Assembly: GCA_010279815.1 (NCBI GenBank)
Contig: QEOQ01000191.1
Coordinates: forward strand, 1,064,893 to 1,128,892
Reading direction: 5' to 3'
Source: Brachionus plicatilis
Lineage: Eukaryota > Rotifera > Eurotatoria > Ploima > Brachionidae
Length of the DNA stretch: 64,000 nt
Made by a program: the position numbers and the translations under genes. How positions within the stretch are numbered: the stretch's first letter is position 1; each line of letters starts with the position of its first letter. Positions 36,701 to 48,720 of the stretch are shown one piece after another. The notes under the pieces are model-generated. The model was not told the DNA's origin. It was given only the letters and a program-made list of their open reading frames with translations, and ran no database searches.

Positions 36701-39700
36701 AACCACCAAAGGCTATCCTATGATTTTTTATAGAGGCTTTTTATATCAACGCTTAAAAAAAACAAATATTGATGGTACCACAACTTGGCGTTGTAAAAAA
36801 TATTATAATTTAAAATGTTAGGCTGTTGATCAATCAATTTTTTTTATCAAAAATATCACTAATTGCAATAATTCATTATTTCAATTTAATTAGGATAATT
36901 TAATATAAATTATTAATATTTATTAAAATTAGTAGGTTTTCAACAACGTTTTAACACTTTTTTATTATTTTTTCACACTTCCTACTCCACCTTTTTTTGT
37001 CGGTTAGATAAATTAAAAAAAAAATAACACAATTGTTGAAAACCATCCAGGTGTGAAATTGTTGTGAAAAAACCTTGAGCCCGTATATGTTACTAATTAT
37101 TTCGTTTTTTTTTGATTCTATTCGAAAGAATGACCCAAAATCCTTATTTTTTCAAAATTCAGATAAAAGACAAAATTTGGAACAAAATTTTAATTCTATT
37201 TTTTTTCCACTCAAGGACACGCACAACTATGACAATGTGGCAATCGGTCTGGCCATCAGCAGCGATTTGTTCCGCAAGTGCGATGAGTTCATTGTGGACG
37301 AGTATACACGCTACGGCGTCTCCACACTCATAGGCTCGATTGGCAGCCAAGCGAGCGGCGCCGATTTGGCCGACGACGATCAGCCAGAGCAGAGCAGCAT
37401 GTTCAAAAAAAGCAAACTGTACGTTTGGAACGCCGACTGGTGCTTCACGTACACCGACGCGGCCATTTTTGTCTGGAACGAACAGTGTTTGATCGAGCTG
37501 CCCAACCGGTCCAACGGCTGGTTCAAGGCGTTGAGCGACGAGAACACGGTCAGCGTGTGCTATGGCGACGGCGCTCGCAGCGCGTTTAGCGAGGTGGAGA
37601 CGGCCGCGTGGCTGGCCGAGTTTGAGCAGGTGCGCACCGCTCTGCAGGGCCTGGCGCCCGAGATCGTCATCCTGAGCGCCGACAAGCAATTGCACATCGA
37701 GAACTGGACGTTCAGAGCGCTCGCCGACACCCAAATTCTGATCGCCAACCGCTACGACTTGCACAAGCTCACGTTGCGCAAAAACCTTGCCGCCTTTCAC
37801 TCCAACCTCGGCCACAAGCTCAGCTTGGAATGCGGCGCGCACGCGCTCGGCGACGCTTTTGCCGTGCCCAAGCACCTCCAGTCGACCAATCTGTCAAAAT
37901 TGAACGCTCTCCAGCACTATTTGTCCGCCGCCAACCAAAACGCCACCAAACTCAAACAAAGACAATTAAAACGTCACTGTGTCACGCTGGCCAATCGGCT
38001 CCAGCTCGACTATCTGCAGCACAAGCAGGACCGGCCGCGCGCCCTACTGATCGCGCTGAAGCGGGCGGTCGCTCAGATTGGAGACGTGACGTCATTGAAT
38101 GAGACAAAATTTCGGTCGACACTCGTTCAGTTGAAAGAAGTGCTGGCCGAGACCGACAAGGGCATATCGTCGTACGAGCTGTGCATGAGCGGCCTGGTGC
38201 AGTCGATGCTGAGCGCGCTCGCTGACGACGAGACGGCCGAGGGGATCGGACGCCGGCGCGCCTTCGCCGCCGTCTTCGGCACCGACCACACCGGTCTAGT
38301 GCTCAATCTAGTGCGCAAACTGATCAATGTCCTAGAGGCGTCAGAGAGCCTGCCCGTGTATTTGTACGAGGCGCCCGGCTCCTACAATCTGCACTCGTTC
38401 AGCAAGCGTTTTCGGCTGGGTCTTAAAAAAGGCGAACCGTCCGACCCCAATTGTCTGGACTACACGGGCCGAGTGCTCAAAGTGGAGCCATTGGCCAACA
38501 TTAGTCATCTGGAAAAGTACATTGCCAAAATGGTTGTCAAACAGTGGTACGACTACGAGCGGGACGGCCTCACGTTCTGGTCGAGTTTGTCGCGGCAGCT
38601 GCCCGTGCGATTCGAGTACGAGAGCGATTTTGACCAGAACGGCATTTTGTACTGGATCGGCTCGAATGGCCGCACTCAAGACTGGATAAATCCGTGCAGT
38701 CACAACGAGCTGGTGCGGCTGTCGCACAGCGAGTCCATGAAGCAGATGGCGTCGGGCAAAGCAGAGGATTTGCTGGGCCGAGTGGCCACTAGTTGTCACA
38801 CGACTGGCTCCGAAAAGCGTCTTTGGTTCGTGGTCGATTTTGGCATGTTCATTGTGCCCACTCACTACACGCTCCGATACTCGAACGGCTTTCAGAAGAC
38901 GGCGCCGCGTAACTGGGCTCTATTGGCGAGCAAAACGGGCGGCTCCAGCTCAGCCGACTGGGATATATTGTACACGCACTCGAACGATGATGGACTGCGC
39001 GACTTTGGCCAGTCGTGCACATGGTCTTTGGCAGAGTCGACCAAGGTGAAACAGGAGAGTGAGGGATGGCGGTTTTTTCGCGTGCAGCAAACGGGCCGCA
39101 ATCAGAGCGGCGCCAATTACACTTTGTCTGTGTGCGGCTTTGAGGTGTACGGTACGGTCACCGGTCTGGTCAGGGACAAGCTGACGGCCGTTAACTTGAG
39201 CTCGAGTAGTACGCGGCTGTCCGATTCGGAGAGACGGCGCCAGAAGCGCTTGCTGGCGAGAAGCTCGCTGCAGAAGCAGATGGTGCTCGGTGCTAGGGTT
39301 CAGCGGGGTGTGGACTGGAAATGGCCGAACCAGGACGTGGTTGGCGAGGAGTTTGAGGGCACGGTCATAGGTGAACTCGACGCGAATGGATGGGTCGAGG
39401 TCATTTGGGACAGTGGCGTGTTTAATCACTACAGAATGGGCTTTGAGTCAAAGTTCGACTTGAATTTGGCGCCGAGTCACGACGCCGCCAAGCTCAGCAC
39501 TTATCATGCTTTGGCTATGCAGAATTTGGCCATGTCCAGAACCAATTTGGCTCATTTTCATCCAGTGGATAATATGCAGTGCGAGACTGGCGCCAGGATT
39601 GAGCCTAGTTCGGCCGCCAGTCTCAGCGATGTGTCCAAAAAAGAGAATTTGGCCGCTCTTGGTAGCAAAATCAAGTTCAAATTTGAACCCGACAGTAAAA

Positions 39701-39788
39701 TAGGTATTTTTGAAATTTTTTTTTTTTTCTATCTACAGTCCTGCTAGTACGACAAGTGTTTTTAGTGTAATTTATTTATTAATTTAAT

Positions 39789-39836
<48 letters not shown>

Positions 39837-42800
39837 CATTTATTTTTCATGTTACTTTAAGATTCCGCTAATTCAAAGCGTCTACACTGTCTCCAGAATC
39901 GATTTTTGAACTCTACGTACCTTAAACTCCCAAGACCGTATTTAAAAAATTTTTGAAAAAAAAATATTTTTTTTTGACCACTACCTTTCAAAGTCTGTAT
40001 ATTTGAGTGCATGGTGCTTGTACTATGAAGGAAATATCTAGGGCAAAAATATATATATCATGTAAAATGTACATATATTCTGAATGCCGAGAAGATAATC
40101 TACAAAACGGTGTGTTGAACTTATAAAAATTTGGCTTCATTCATATTTTACTCTGACTTGCGCAAAAGTCAGAAAAAAAGTCATTTTGAAGTCTTTGAAA
40201 TAAAAATGGCCGCCTTAATAACTACATGGAATGGCAAAAGACTTATTTTTAAAAAATAATTTTTCAAGTCAAATCAAGAGACTTGATTTTTTTTAATAAA
40301 AACGAAACTAGTCCTCCAAAACACCATTTACCCCATTTTTTTTATTTCAGATTCTGAAACTAGAGATAAATAATATTAAACAGAAAATATAATGTAAAAT
40401 ACATTTGTCAATAAATTCTAGAAACAAAAATAGAAATATAAAAAACTGAATATATGTACGTTTTATATTATATATTTATGTGTTTTTTATTGATTGTTAC
40501 CTTCATAGAACAATCACCATGCACTCAAATATATAGATTTAGAGAAGTAGTGGTCAAAAAATTTTTTTAAATACATATTTGGGGTTTTTTAGGTACTTAG
40601 AATTTGAATTTGAGGCCGGAAATCGATTCTGGAGATAGTATGGACGTTTTTAAATTAGCGGAACCTTAAAATAAAATGAAAAATAATTGTTTTATAATTT
40701 GTTATTATTATTTTTATTATAAAATTGAATCAACCTCCTTTAAGAAGAAGTAAAAAAGAAAAAAAAAGAAAAAGAAAATTTTTTTGTATTTTTGTGTTTT
40801 TTTTTAAATGAAACATTTTTACCTAGAAATAAAATTATAAAAATAAATAAAGAACGTATGTTTTAAAATAGAAAAAGGCATGAAAGTTAGAAAGTAAGAA
40901 AAATTTTGCCAAAACTGAATTAGCCAATTTAAGAGAATTCTGTAATGTTTAAATTTTAGATTGCTAAGACATAACCAAATTGAATCAGATTACCATCATT
41001 ACAAATTAGATTATTTTTTAGATTTTCTTAAAGTTGGTTTATATTTATCGTAATTTTTGATGTATCTATTTTAAAGTATTGGAAATAAGTACCAAGTAGT
41101 AGGAAAAAGATTTATTCGAAGGGGAGTCATTTAGCATAGATTTTAAAAAATGTGATGGTGATGATAATTATATTTAATTGTATCAATAAAAGTTAGTTTT
41201 GAAAAAAGATAAAGTTCATCAAAGTTGAATACCCTCAGTACTTTTAAGACTCGTGATACGTGACAGTAGGATTTTGAACCAAACATTTTTCTAATTAAGT
41301 TTTTTTGAAATTTATTTATTGAATCCTTTAATAAAACTTCAATTTAAAAAAAAATAAATTTTTGAATTTTGAGATTTTAAAAAAATTTCTGCAAAAGAGT
41401 CAAGTTAGAGCTAGGAAAGGCATCACCACAGTGAGCTTAATTTTTTTCAAGAAGAATTATTGAATCAAGTGTTACAAAATAAAAGCAATTTTTGATAATT
41501 TAAAATAAATAAAAAAAATATTAAAATAATTTAAAATAAATATTTTTGCTAATTTTTGTTAGTTTTTAAATTAAAGAAAAAAATATTAAATATTTTTTTA
41601 ATTTTAATTTTTTGTTTATTTTGACACAATAACATGTATAGTCTTAAAATTTTTTCTAAAATTTACAATCAATTAGATCCATTTAATTTTGTTTTGAAAA
41701 AAAAATTTTAAACAAAAAAAAACTACCAATTTATTAGGTCAAAAAAATTAAAATTTTTTATCTAATAGCATTTACCAGTTTGGACAACAGTCTGAATACT
41801 GTTGTAAACTCGGCCAATTTTGAAGATTCAATGTCCATCCAGAATATGAAAAAGCTCGCACAGCCAGTAGATCTATCCAAAGTAGAATACGACGAAAATA
41901 CAGATGCTTTCAAATTTCTTAGTCAAACTTTCAGTCAAATTTGTCCTTCGGGTCAAAATTCAAATTCCGCAAACCAGACAAAAACAATGTCCAAAAAAAA
42001 CCTTTTTTCAAATTCTAAGACAAACATATTGAATAAAAATCGAAAGTCTAGTTCGACACCAGTGTTAACTATGACTGAGTCTAATAGTCAAAGTGATCTG
42101 ACCTATGAGCATGTTGCACCACAAGAGTACGAACAAGAGCCTAATTTGTCAAATCAAACATTGTCGTCCAACACTTGTGACATCAAATTGGAGAATTACT
42201 CAACTAATACATTGAATGATGAAACATTTAGGTCCTATTTTTTGCCGAACACTGAGCCAAAAAAGATACTACGCCATTTATCTTTGCAAAACAACCACGA
42301 CAAATCACAATCTACAAACAATTTGCTTCTGTTTGATCCAAATCAGATGCAGCTTACCGCTGTCTCAGAGCCAAATGTACTTCTGGATGATACTCAGAGC
42401 CAAAAAAAGAATTTGCCAGCGTCATCTTCTTCTTCATCATACTTTCCCCTTGAGCCCACAATGGAAGAATGCTCCGAGAACTTGGACATTTCATATGAAA
42501 CCAAACAGGATGAGGAAGCCAAAAGTTCTACCGAAGATTTGTTCTCGAAAAACTTGTGCACCTTGATAAACAAGTCGGATTTGAAGCAAATTCTGGCCAA
42601 AGAAGATGAAGCAGATGATAAAGATGAAAGTATATGTCCTAGCGAAATCGACATGTTCTCAAATCTTTTCTCTAAAGAAAACTCTCAGGATCTAGAACTT
42701 CTCTTATCTACGTTTAGTCTATTTTCAAACAAAAAATCTCAATTCAACTCATTGTTCGAATCTCTCAGCTCGCTAAAGTCACTAGAAGAATCCAAGAGCA

Positions 42801-45800
42801 GCGAATCCGAAATATCCAACCAGGTATGATTTTTTTTATCATAAGTGCTTTAATGAGTTAAATAAAAAAATGCGTCTAAGTCAAATGTACAAAATTTTAC
42901 AATAGTTACTCAAATTTTTATTAAAAATTTTATTTTGATTTTAGTTTCAAATATTTTTAAGAAATTTTCTGTTAAAGATAAAATTGAATTTTAAAAGATT
43001 ATAATTACAACTTGTTTTTAATGATGTATAAGAAGTGAAATAAAATTTTTTATATAATAATTGAAAAAAATACCATCTGAAAATTTAAAATAAATCTTTA
43101 CCCATAGTTGACTTAAAACTTTTCGCTGATTTTGCATTGATTGCGCACAACACATCTGAAACAATAACAAAAAAAATTTTTTTTAACTTTATTTTGTAAT
43201 TTTTGTAATCTTTTATATGAGTTGGGCAATATGAACGACAGTTTATAAAAACTATAACCATCATAAAATTTTTATTTTTCATCTCAGTGCTATTAAGTAT
43301 TTTTAACTTGGCAAAAAAATAAGGTAAGTTTGGTAAACATTCAAAAGTCAACCATTTCATACAAGTGCAAGAACATGCATTATTAAATGTTTTGGAATCA
43401 AGCTTTTGGAAAAGTATGACCAGTTTTTTAACTAAATCTTAATTCAGAAAAATATTCTTATAAATATTGGCTTAAAAAAAATTTTCACACACTCATTTTA
43501 AAGGCATACAAAGTACGGTTCGTAAAAAATATCACAGGGCTTTGGTAAAAAATAATAATAGCTATCTGTGTAGATTTTTGTTTAAATTTAATTAAGTTAA
43601 AAAAATCAATTGACTAAAACATTACATTTGAATTTTGATAATTTTTGAAACTTTTTAATATGTATATTCTAGAAAAAATGGCTATGATAACAAAACATAA
43701 GTATGTTGAAAAGATTTTTGGTAACGCTAGAAGATAATATTTTTTTTTACTATTAAGACCTAAGAAGTCAAGAAAACTTTTTATTAACACTAAATTAAAA
43801 AATATTTTTTTTGAATATTTTTAGGAAGGTGTTACGTACAGATAAAATATCTTTCTGTAACAATTTCTTTTGATAGATAATTATCTGAATATTAAATTAT
43901 TTTCAGAAAGATAAAATATCAGTCAAATAATAATTAAGCTAGAAAAAGATAAATATGTGAGAAAAATTTGATTTGAAATGAAAATAATAATTAGAAAAAA
44001 ATACAAATCGCAAATTTAATTTCGAGTACAAAACTAATATGACCAAGATTTTTTGAAATTTCCAAATTCAGCTTTATATAACAAATAAATAAATAATAAT
44101 TCAGTTTCGAATTCTTGAAATGTTGCATTTCTCACCTTACTTTATCTGTGGTATTTTTTATACTTGTTAAACATATTTTAAGAGTACTTAGTTGACTACT
44201 TTAAAGAGTTATTAACTGTCAATTAATTAAAATAAGATAATGAAATAAATTAAAAGTAATTGAAACTATAAGAATCCTCCAATATTAAGTCAAGAAGTAT
44301 CAAAATATCTTTTCATAGTTTATTCTTCAAGAAGGTAATCATCTGAATTTTTTTATGTTCTAATAGAGATAATTATCTATTCTAAGACTTGGCTACATAA
44401 AGATAAAAAATCTTTCTGTAGTCATTCTTTCATTTTTATTTTATATTTTATAAATTAAGGCTACTAATAAAATAACATTATTAGATTAATTCGAACAGGC
44501 TTAAAATTGCTAAATCTTAGGAAAAAAAAGTTCAATATAGAAAAAAATATTAGAGTACAATTTTTTTGTTAATCATTAAGATCCCAAAAGTCTTTAAACT
44601 TTTGTTTGTCTTGAATAAAAATGAAAATTTCTTTTACTGTACAATTATATGCCATTATCAATAAAAATAAAAATTATTTATTTATTCAAATATTTTAAAA
44701 AATCTTAGGACAAAATTATTGAAAAACTTCACAAAATTTTTGACATATCTAAAAATCTTCATGGGTCTTTAAACTAATATTTTTTAATGCTATTTAATTA
44801 AAAATAATTAAATCTTTCTATAATTTTATATTTCTTTTTTTATATTAAATAAGGGAAAAAAGAAGGTTTATTTTTTTTGGGGTTTTTATTTAATTAACTT
44901 TTAATAGTGAAAAAATACCTAAAAATCATGAACAACAATATTATAATTATTAAACAAATATGAATTTAAAAAATTATTTTTAACTATATTTGGATTACAA
45001 TTCCCATTCTTTAAATAAAATGGCCAAGATATTGTTTTCATTGTTGTTGTTTTCATTTATAAACACAATAAAAAGTTCTTCTTTTTATTCAATAGCATGT
45101 CACAACTTTTTCATTTCTTCAGTGTTTTCGGTATAAATATTATCTTTTATATCTTCTAAGATTTGAAAATATACTCTCTGTTGATAATGGTTCGCTCATT
45201 TAAAAAATTATTTATTTGTTTATCTGTGACGAGCTAATGCTCCTTCAAATTAGAAAAAAAAATTAAAATATCAAAATAAATAAAGTTAAAAAATAAGGCA
45301 GAATAAATAAAAAAATATAAAATTTAAAAATTTTAAATAAAATAAAATAAAATCTTTTTTCCTAGTATAAATACCATGAAAAGTATTATCACTTATTTAT
45401 TATTTATTAATTAAGTTATTAAAAAAACCTCTCGGCTCTTTTAGAGTTTAAAAGAATTTTTTTTATTTAATTATTTTAAATTAATAAATTTTCAAAAAAA
45501 ACCTCAATAATAATTTTTCTAATAAAAGTTCTTGTCAAAACTTTTGCCAAAATTAAGTTCTTGGGTTTTTTATTATTTTTAATTAATAAATTTTAAAAAA
45601 AAAACTTCAATAATAATTTTTCTAATAAAAGTTCTTGTCAAAACTTTTGCCAAAATTAAGTTCTCGGGTCTTTTAGTGTTTTCAAAAGAAATTAAATTTT
45701 TTATTTAATTATTTTTAATTAATAAATTAAAAAAAAAACCTCAATAATAATTTTTCTAATAAAAGCTCTTATCAAAACTTTTGCCAAAATTAAGTTCTCG

Positions 45801-48271
45801 GGTCTTTTAGTGTTTTCAAAAGAAATTAAATTTTTATTTAATTATTTTTAATAATTAAGTTAATTTTTTATTTAATTATTCAATTAATAAAATCAAAAAA
45901 AGAAAATAAATAAATTCCAATAATTATTTTCCAATAAAAGGTCTGGTCAGCACTTTTGTCAAAATTGGAGCAAAAAAATGATGAAAAATGCTCGAAAAAC
46001 GACGATGAAATGGCGGACATGGACGATGAGGACGAGATGAAACAAGAGGACGAAGACGAAGAATTCATGCGAGCAGTAGAGCACATACCGAACGACGAAA
46101 CCGACGAGAACTACGACGAAGACTATTTGGACGACGACGACTTCGAGTTCTCCAACAAAAGCTTTGAGAACGGCCTAAAAAGAATGAGAGAACTAAAGCG
46201 CAGACACGTCCCAGTCGCCCAATTCGGCTCCCGCTACCTCACCAAATCCGATCCAATCGACTCACCAAACTTGCATCACGACGAATTCGTCCTAAAGTGT
46301 CAATTTTCAGCACTAATCCCGGCCTTTGATCCAAGACCCGGCAAAAACAACGTCAACCAAATTCAGGACATAAGCGTGCCAGCCAATGTGCAGCTGGCCT
46401 CCAGCTTGAACGTGCCGCCCGAATCCACCGGGCGCACTTCCAAAATCGATCTCTATCTCAAAATAGAGCCGGGCACCAAACAACTCGACTTTGTCCAAGA
46501 CCAAATAAAATTGACCAACAAAAACGCAACCATTTTCCAATACATCCAAAGCCTCATCCAGTTCAACGCCGAGTGCTCAGCTTTGCACTTTGAAAAAATG
46601 AAAAGCGTCTGGGACATGAACTACTCTCTCATCTACCGAGAGTGCACCGATTCGGACAGCACCGAGGACAACAGCCACAAGACCTGGTCCAACATCCACG
46701 ACATTCTCAACCTGTTATCAGTAATCAAACAAATCACGGCCAACAGCCAACTTGACAACGAGTTCATCAGCCAAAAGCTCAACAACAAACTAGTCCAACA
46801 GCTGCAGGATCCGTTGGTGCTTGCCTCAAGATCAATACCAGACTGGTGCAAGTTTACACTAAATTCGTACAAATTTTTGTTTCCATTCGAGACCAGACAG
46901 CTTTACTTTACGACGACTGCGTTCGGCGTGTCAAGGTCAATAGTGTGGCTGCAGAACAAACGCGACGCCATGCTGTCCAACTTGCGCGGTCCCACTGCCA
47001 GAGCGGTCCGCGACGACCATGAGTACCGAATTGGCCGGCTAAAACACGAACGCATCAAGGTGCCCAGAGAGCCGACCAGCGAGCTGATCAAGTCGGCCGT
47101 CAACGCTCTCAAATTTCACGCCAGCAGAAAAGCTATCTTGGAAATTGAGTTCATGGACGAGGAGGGCACCGGACTTGGACCAACTTTGGAGTTTTACAGC
47201 CTCATAGCTGCTGAATTGCAGCGAAAAAAATTCGCCCTGTGGCACTCCCATGACTTGGAAGAAAATAGTGAGTTAACTGAACAGCAGATTGAAAATTTGC
47301 ACGAAAAATTTGTGCACCACAAGAACGGCCTTTTTCCGGCGCCATACCCGGTCCAAATGCACCAGAGCAGTCACTTTGCATCAGTTCTTGACTTTTTTTA
47401 CTTTATGGGAATTTTTATAGCCAAGAGTTTGCAAGACCAGAGGCTTGTGGACATACCATTTTCCAAAGAGCTGCTCAAAATTATCTGCAACAATTCGGAT
47501 GAAGTAAGCCTTGATATTCTTGGTCTGGACGATCTGTGCCACATAGAGCCTGTGCGCGGACATCTTCTCAAACAACTCAAGCAAGGATTGAACAGGTACC
47601 AGTCTGGCCAGACAGATGATGTCTATGTGAGTCTGAATGGAAGCGAAGTCGGGCTCGAGGAGTTGGCGCTGGTGTTTCAGTACAACCCGCCGTCCAAGGT
47701 GTACGCCTACGAGCACTTTGATCTTAAGGAAAATGGTGGTGAATTGGCCGTGAACAAACACAACCTTGGGGAGTACATTGACTTGGTGGTTGATTTTGTG
47801 CTCAGGTCGGGCATTCAGAGGCAGATTAGGTCTTTTAAAGACGGCTTTGACAGTGTGTTCAGCATGGACGCGCTTAGGTGCTTTGAGCCCCATGAATTTC
47901 AGGTTTTGCTGAGTGGAGATCAGGCGCCAAGCTGGACCTATGACGAAATAGTGAATTGTACCGAGCCCAAGCTGGGATACACTAAAGAAAGTGAGGGCTT
48001 TTTGAGGTTTGTTAACGTGATGTGTCAAATGAATGCCCGTGAGCGCAAGTTGTTTGTTCAATTTTTGACTGGTTGTTCGTCTTTGCCGCCCGGTGGTCTT
48101 GCCAACTTGCATCCAAGATTGACTGTGGTGAAAAAAGATGGCAGTGATTCAAGCTATCCAAGTGTAAATACATGTGTTCATTATCTCAAATTGCCAGAGT
48201 ATTCGAGTGAAGAGGTGCTTGGTAAACAATTGCTGACTGCGTGTCAAGAAAAAGGATTCTATTTAAACTGA
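30718..48271 (+). CDS. HECTD1: HECT-domain E3 ubiquitin ligase HECTD1, five exons
   Basis: Exons are 30718-30848, 30912-32520, 37216-39703, 41769-42823 and 45941-48271. All joins keep phase and give 2537 aa (human about 2610). Introns are 63, 4695, 2065 and 3117 nt. The N-terminus [16 protein letters not shown] matches the human start, followed by armadillo-like helices. Ankyrin repeats cover about residues 385-480 ([23 protein letters not shown]). A SUN-like region is at about 1056-1229, a MIB/HERC2 domain at about 1272-1333 and a Ser/Asp-rich linker at about 1410-1760. An acidic stretch precedes a C-terminal HECT domain of about 400 residues. The catalytic cysteine is C2506 in [16 protein letters not shown], 31 residues from the end as in human. 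It transfers ubiquitin from E2 to substrates. Exons 2 and 3 are GC-rich and exon 4 is AT-rich. No transcript evidence supports the splice sites. Confidence 0.95.
32834..33647. mobile_element. GGGTC-ended DNA transposon in HECTD1 intron 2, 8-bp target duplication
   Basis: The 798-bp body 32842-33639 begins GGGTCTTGCCTAAAATGTGA and ends with the inverse. It is flanked by identical CATTTAAC octamers (32834-32841 and 33640-33647). The inverted ends carry repeated GTTCAC/GTGAAC and GTGACCA motifs. An 8-bp duplication fits hAT-type or related transposases, but none is encoded. The open frame across the left end is judged spurious. A related element lies in TRAPPC9 intron 4. Confidence 0.85.
33648..35095. 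other. HECTD1 intron 2, AT-rich part
   Basis: No exon or clear element is seen, apart from a small perfect hairpin ACCCCAAC-G-GTTGGGGT near 35010. Confidence 0.4.
35097..35205 (-). pseudogene. PHD-finger-like fragment in HECTD1 intron 2
   Basis: The minus strand reads [20 protein letters not shown], then [12 protein letters not shown]. The WxxC(x)5WxCxxC...(Y/F)xCxxxC spacing recalls the second half of a PHD finger. A stop lies just upstream in frame, so only this fragment survives. It is probably a piece of a transposon-encoded protein; the identification is tentative. Confidence 0.4.
35613..35909 (-). pseudogene. Cys-rich open fragment in HECTD1 intron 2
   Basis: A minus-strand frame stays open for about 90-100 codons and ends ...[14 protein letters not shown]. 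It contains a cysteine cluster [19 protein letters not shown] followed by FCFG. Composition is protein-like and its GC content stands out from the intron. I do not recognise the family; a transposon protein tail is likely from the context. Confidence 0.4.
36340..37050 (+). mobile_element. Putative MULE-like remnant with a FLYWCH zinc-finger fragment
   Basis: At 36681-36821 an ATG opens a 46-codon frame reading [17 protein letters not shown]...[13 protein letters not shown], then a TAG. The spacing of F, G, Y, WRC and C fits a FLYWCH finger, a domain often found with MULE-type transposases. The strings AGGTTTTCAACAA near 36342 and 36932 and the inverse TTGTTGAAAACC near 37034 may mark element ends. 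It lies just upstream of HECTD1 exon 3. The domain call is firmer than the element boundaries. Confidence 0.45.
39833..40693. mobile_element. 861-bp foldback transposon with ~250-bp arms in HECTD1 intron 3
   Basis: The left arm (39833-40085) and right arm (40445-40693) are inverted copies with shared blocks AAGxTTCCGCTAATT, CTCCAGAATCGATTT, TTTGACCACTAC, TTTGAGTGCATGGT and GTACATATATTC. (AAT)n runs lie directly outside both ends. No transposase is present. The unpaired centre contains a single unit (40205-40243, ATGGCCGCC...TAACTACATGGAATGGC) matching the 41-bp satellite at 3.9 kb. Confidence 0.85.
40718..40795 (+). repeat. Dispersed CTCCTTTAAG short-repeat tail
   Basis: AATTGAATCAACCTCCTTTA then AGAAGAAGTAAAA and an A-rich run match 16516-16600 and, more weakly, 4893-4965. 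Confidence 0.5.
45205..45270 (+). repeat. Dispersed (ATTT)n-CTCCTTCAA short repeat, second copy
   Basis: It matches 27945-28025 over TTTATTTGTTTATCTGTG and GCTCCTTCAA. It sits in HECTD1 intron 4; the rest of that intron up to 45420 is AT-rich with nothing supported. Confidence 0.5.
45420..45965 (+). repeat. Tandem decayed copies of the HECTD1 exon 5 acceptor region
   Basis: Three units contain CTAATAAAAG then CTTxTCAAAACTTTTGCCAA; their pseudo-acceptor G bases are at 45528, 45631 and 45765, with a partial unit end at about 45421-45450. The real acceptor CCAATAAAAG ends at 45940 and is followed by GTCTGGTCAGCACTTTTGTC, the same layout. The units therefore look like ancient tandem duplications of the intron end plus the first coding bases, or a repeat that donated them. 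Steps are 103, 134 and 175 bp. Confidence 0.75.
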
Positions 48272-48498
48272 GAGACTAAGATTTTTACTTAATTTTCTAC
48301 CGATTATTTAATTTAATTATATTTAATAGTTACTTAGCCATTAATTAATACAATGTTTACTAGTATTTGGAACGCTACACTCGAAATCATGGGCATTTTT
48401 TTTTCATCTATTAAATCATTATGTTCATTTATTTAGTTTTTTTTCTTCTTTTTTTCTGCTAATTTAAGTTTTTAATTTTAAAATAAAATAAAATTGTT

Positions 48499-48504
48499 AA
48501 TAAA
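48499..48504 (+). terminator. Putative polyadenylation signal of HECTD1
   Basis: AATAAA lies about 230 nt after the stop codon and is followed within about 25 nt by a GT-rich stretch (TGTGTGTTGG), a normal arrangement for a cleavage site. Confidence 0.6.
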
Positions 48505-48720
48505 GACTATAATTTGGTTTTATTGTGTGTTGGCTACTTTTTTGGGGCAATTGTTTAAATGTTTATTTAACATTGAGCTCCACGACGCTTTTTTTTTTTT
48601 AATTTATTTTCATTTTCTGATAAATACTTGAGGCATAATTGAATCTCTTTTTTTGTTTATCAAATTTTTAAAACCAATATATTTAAGTTTATAAATTGTG
48701 ATTAAAATGCAAAAAAATAA

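Noticed and set aside
37159..39429. Antisense open frames over HECTD1 exon 3
   Set aside because: Same reason: the plus frame carries the SUN-like and MIB/HERC2 domains.
41779..41779. Alternative HECTD1 exon 4 acceptor after TTACCAG
   Set aside because: It would not keep phase with the exon 3 donor at 39703. The acceptor before 41769 does.
45951..45951. Alternative HECTD1 exon 5 acceptor after TGGTCAG
   Set aside because: Its sequence looks good, but phase from exon 4 requires the exon to begin at 45941.
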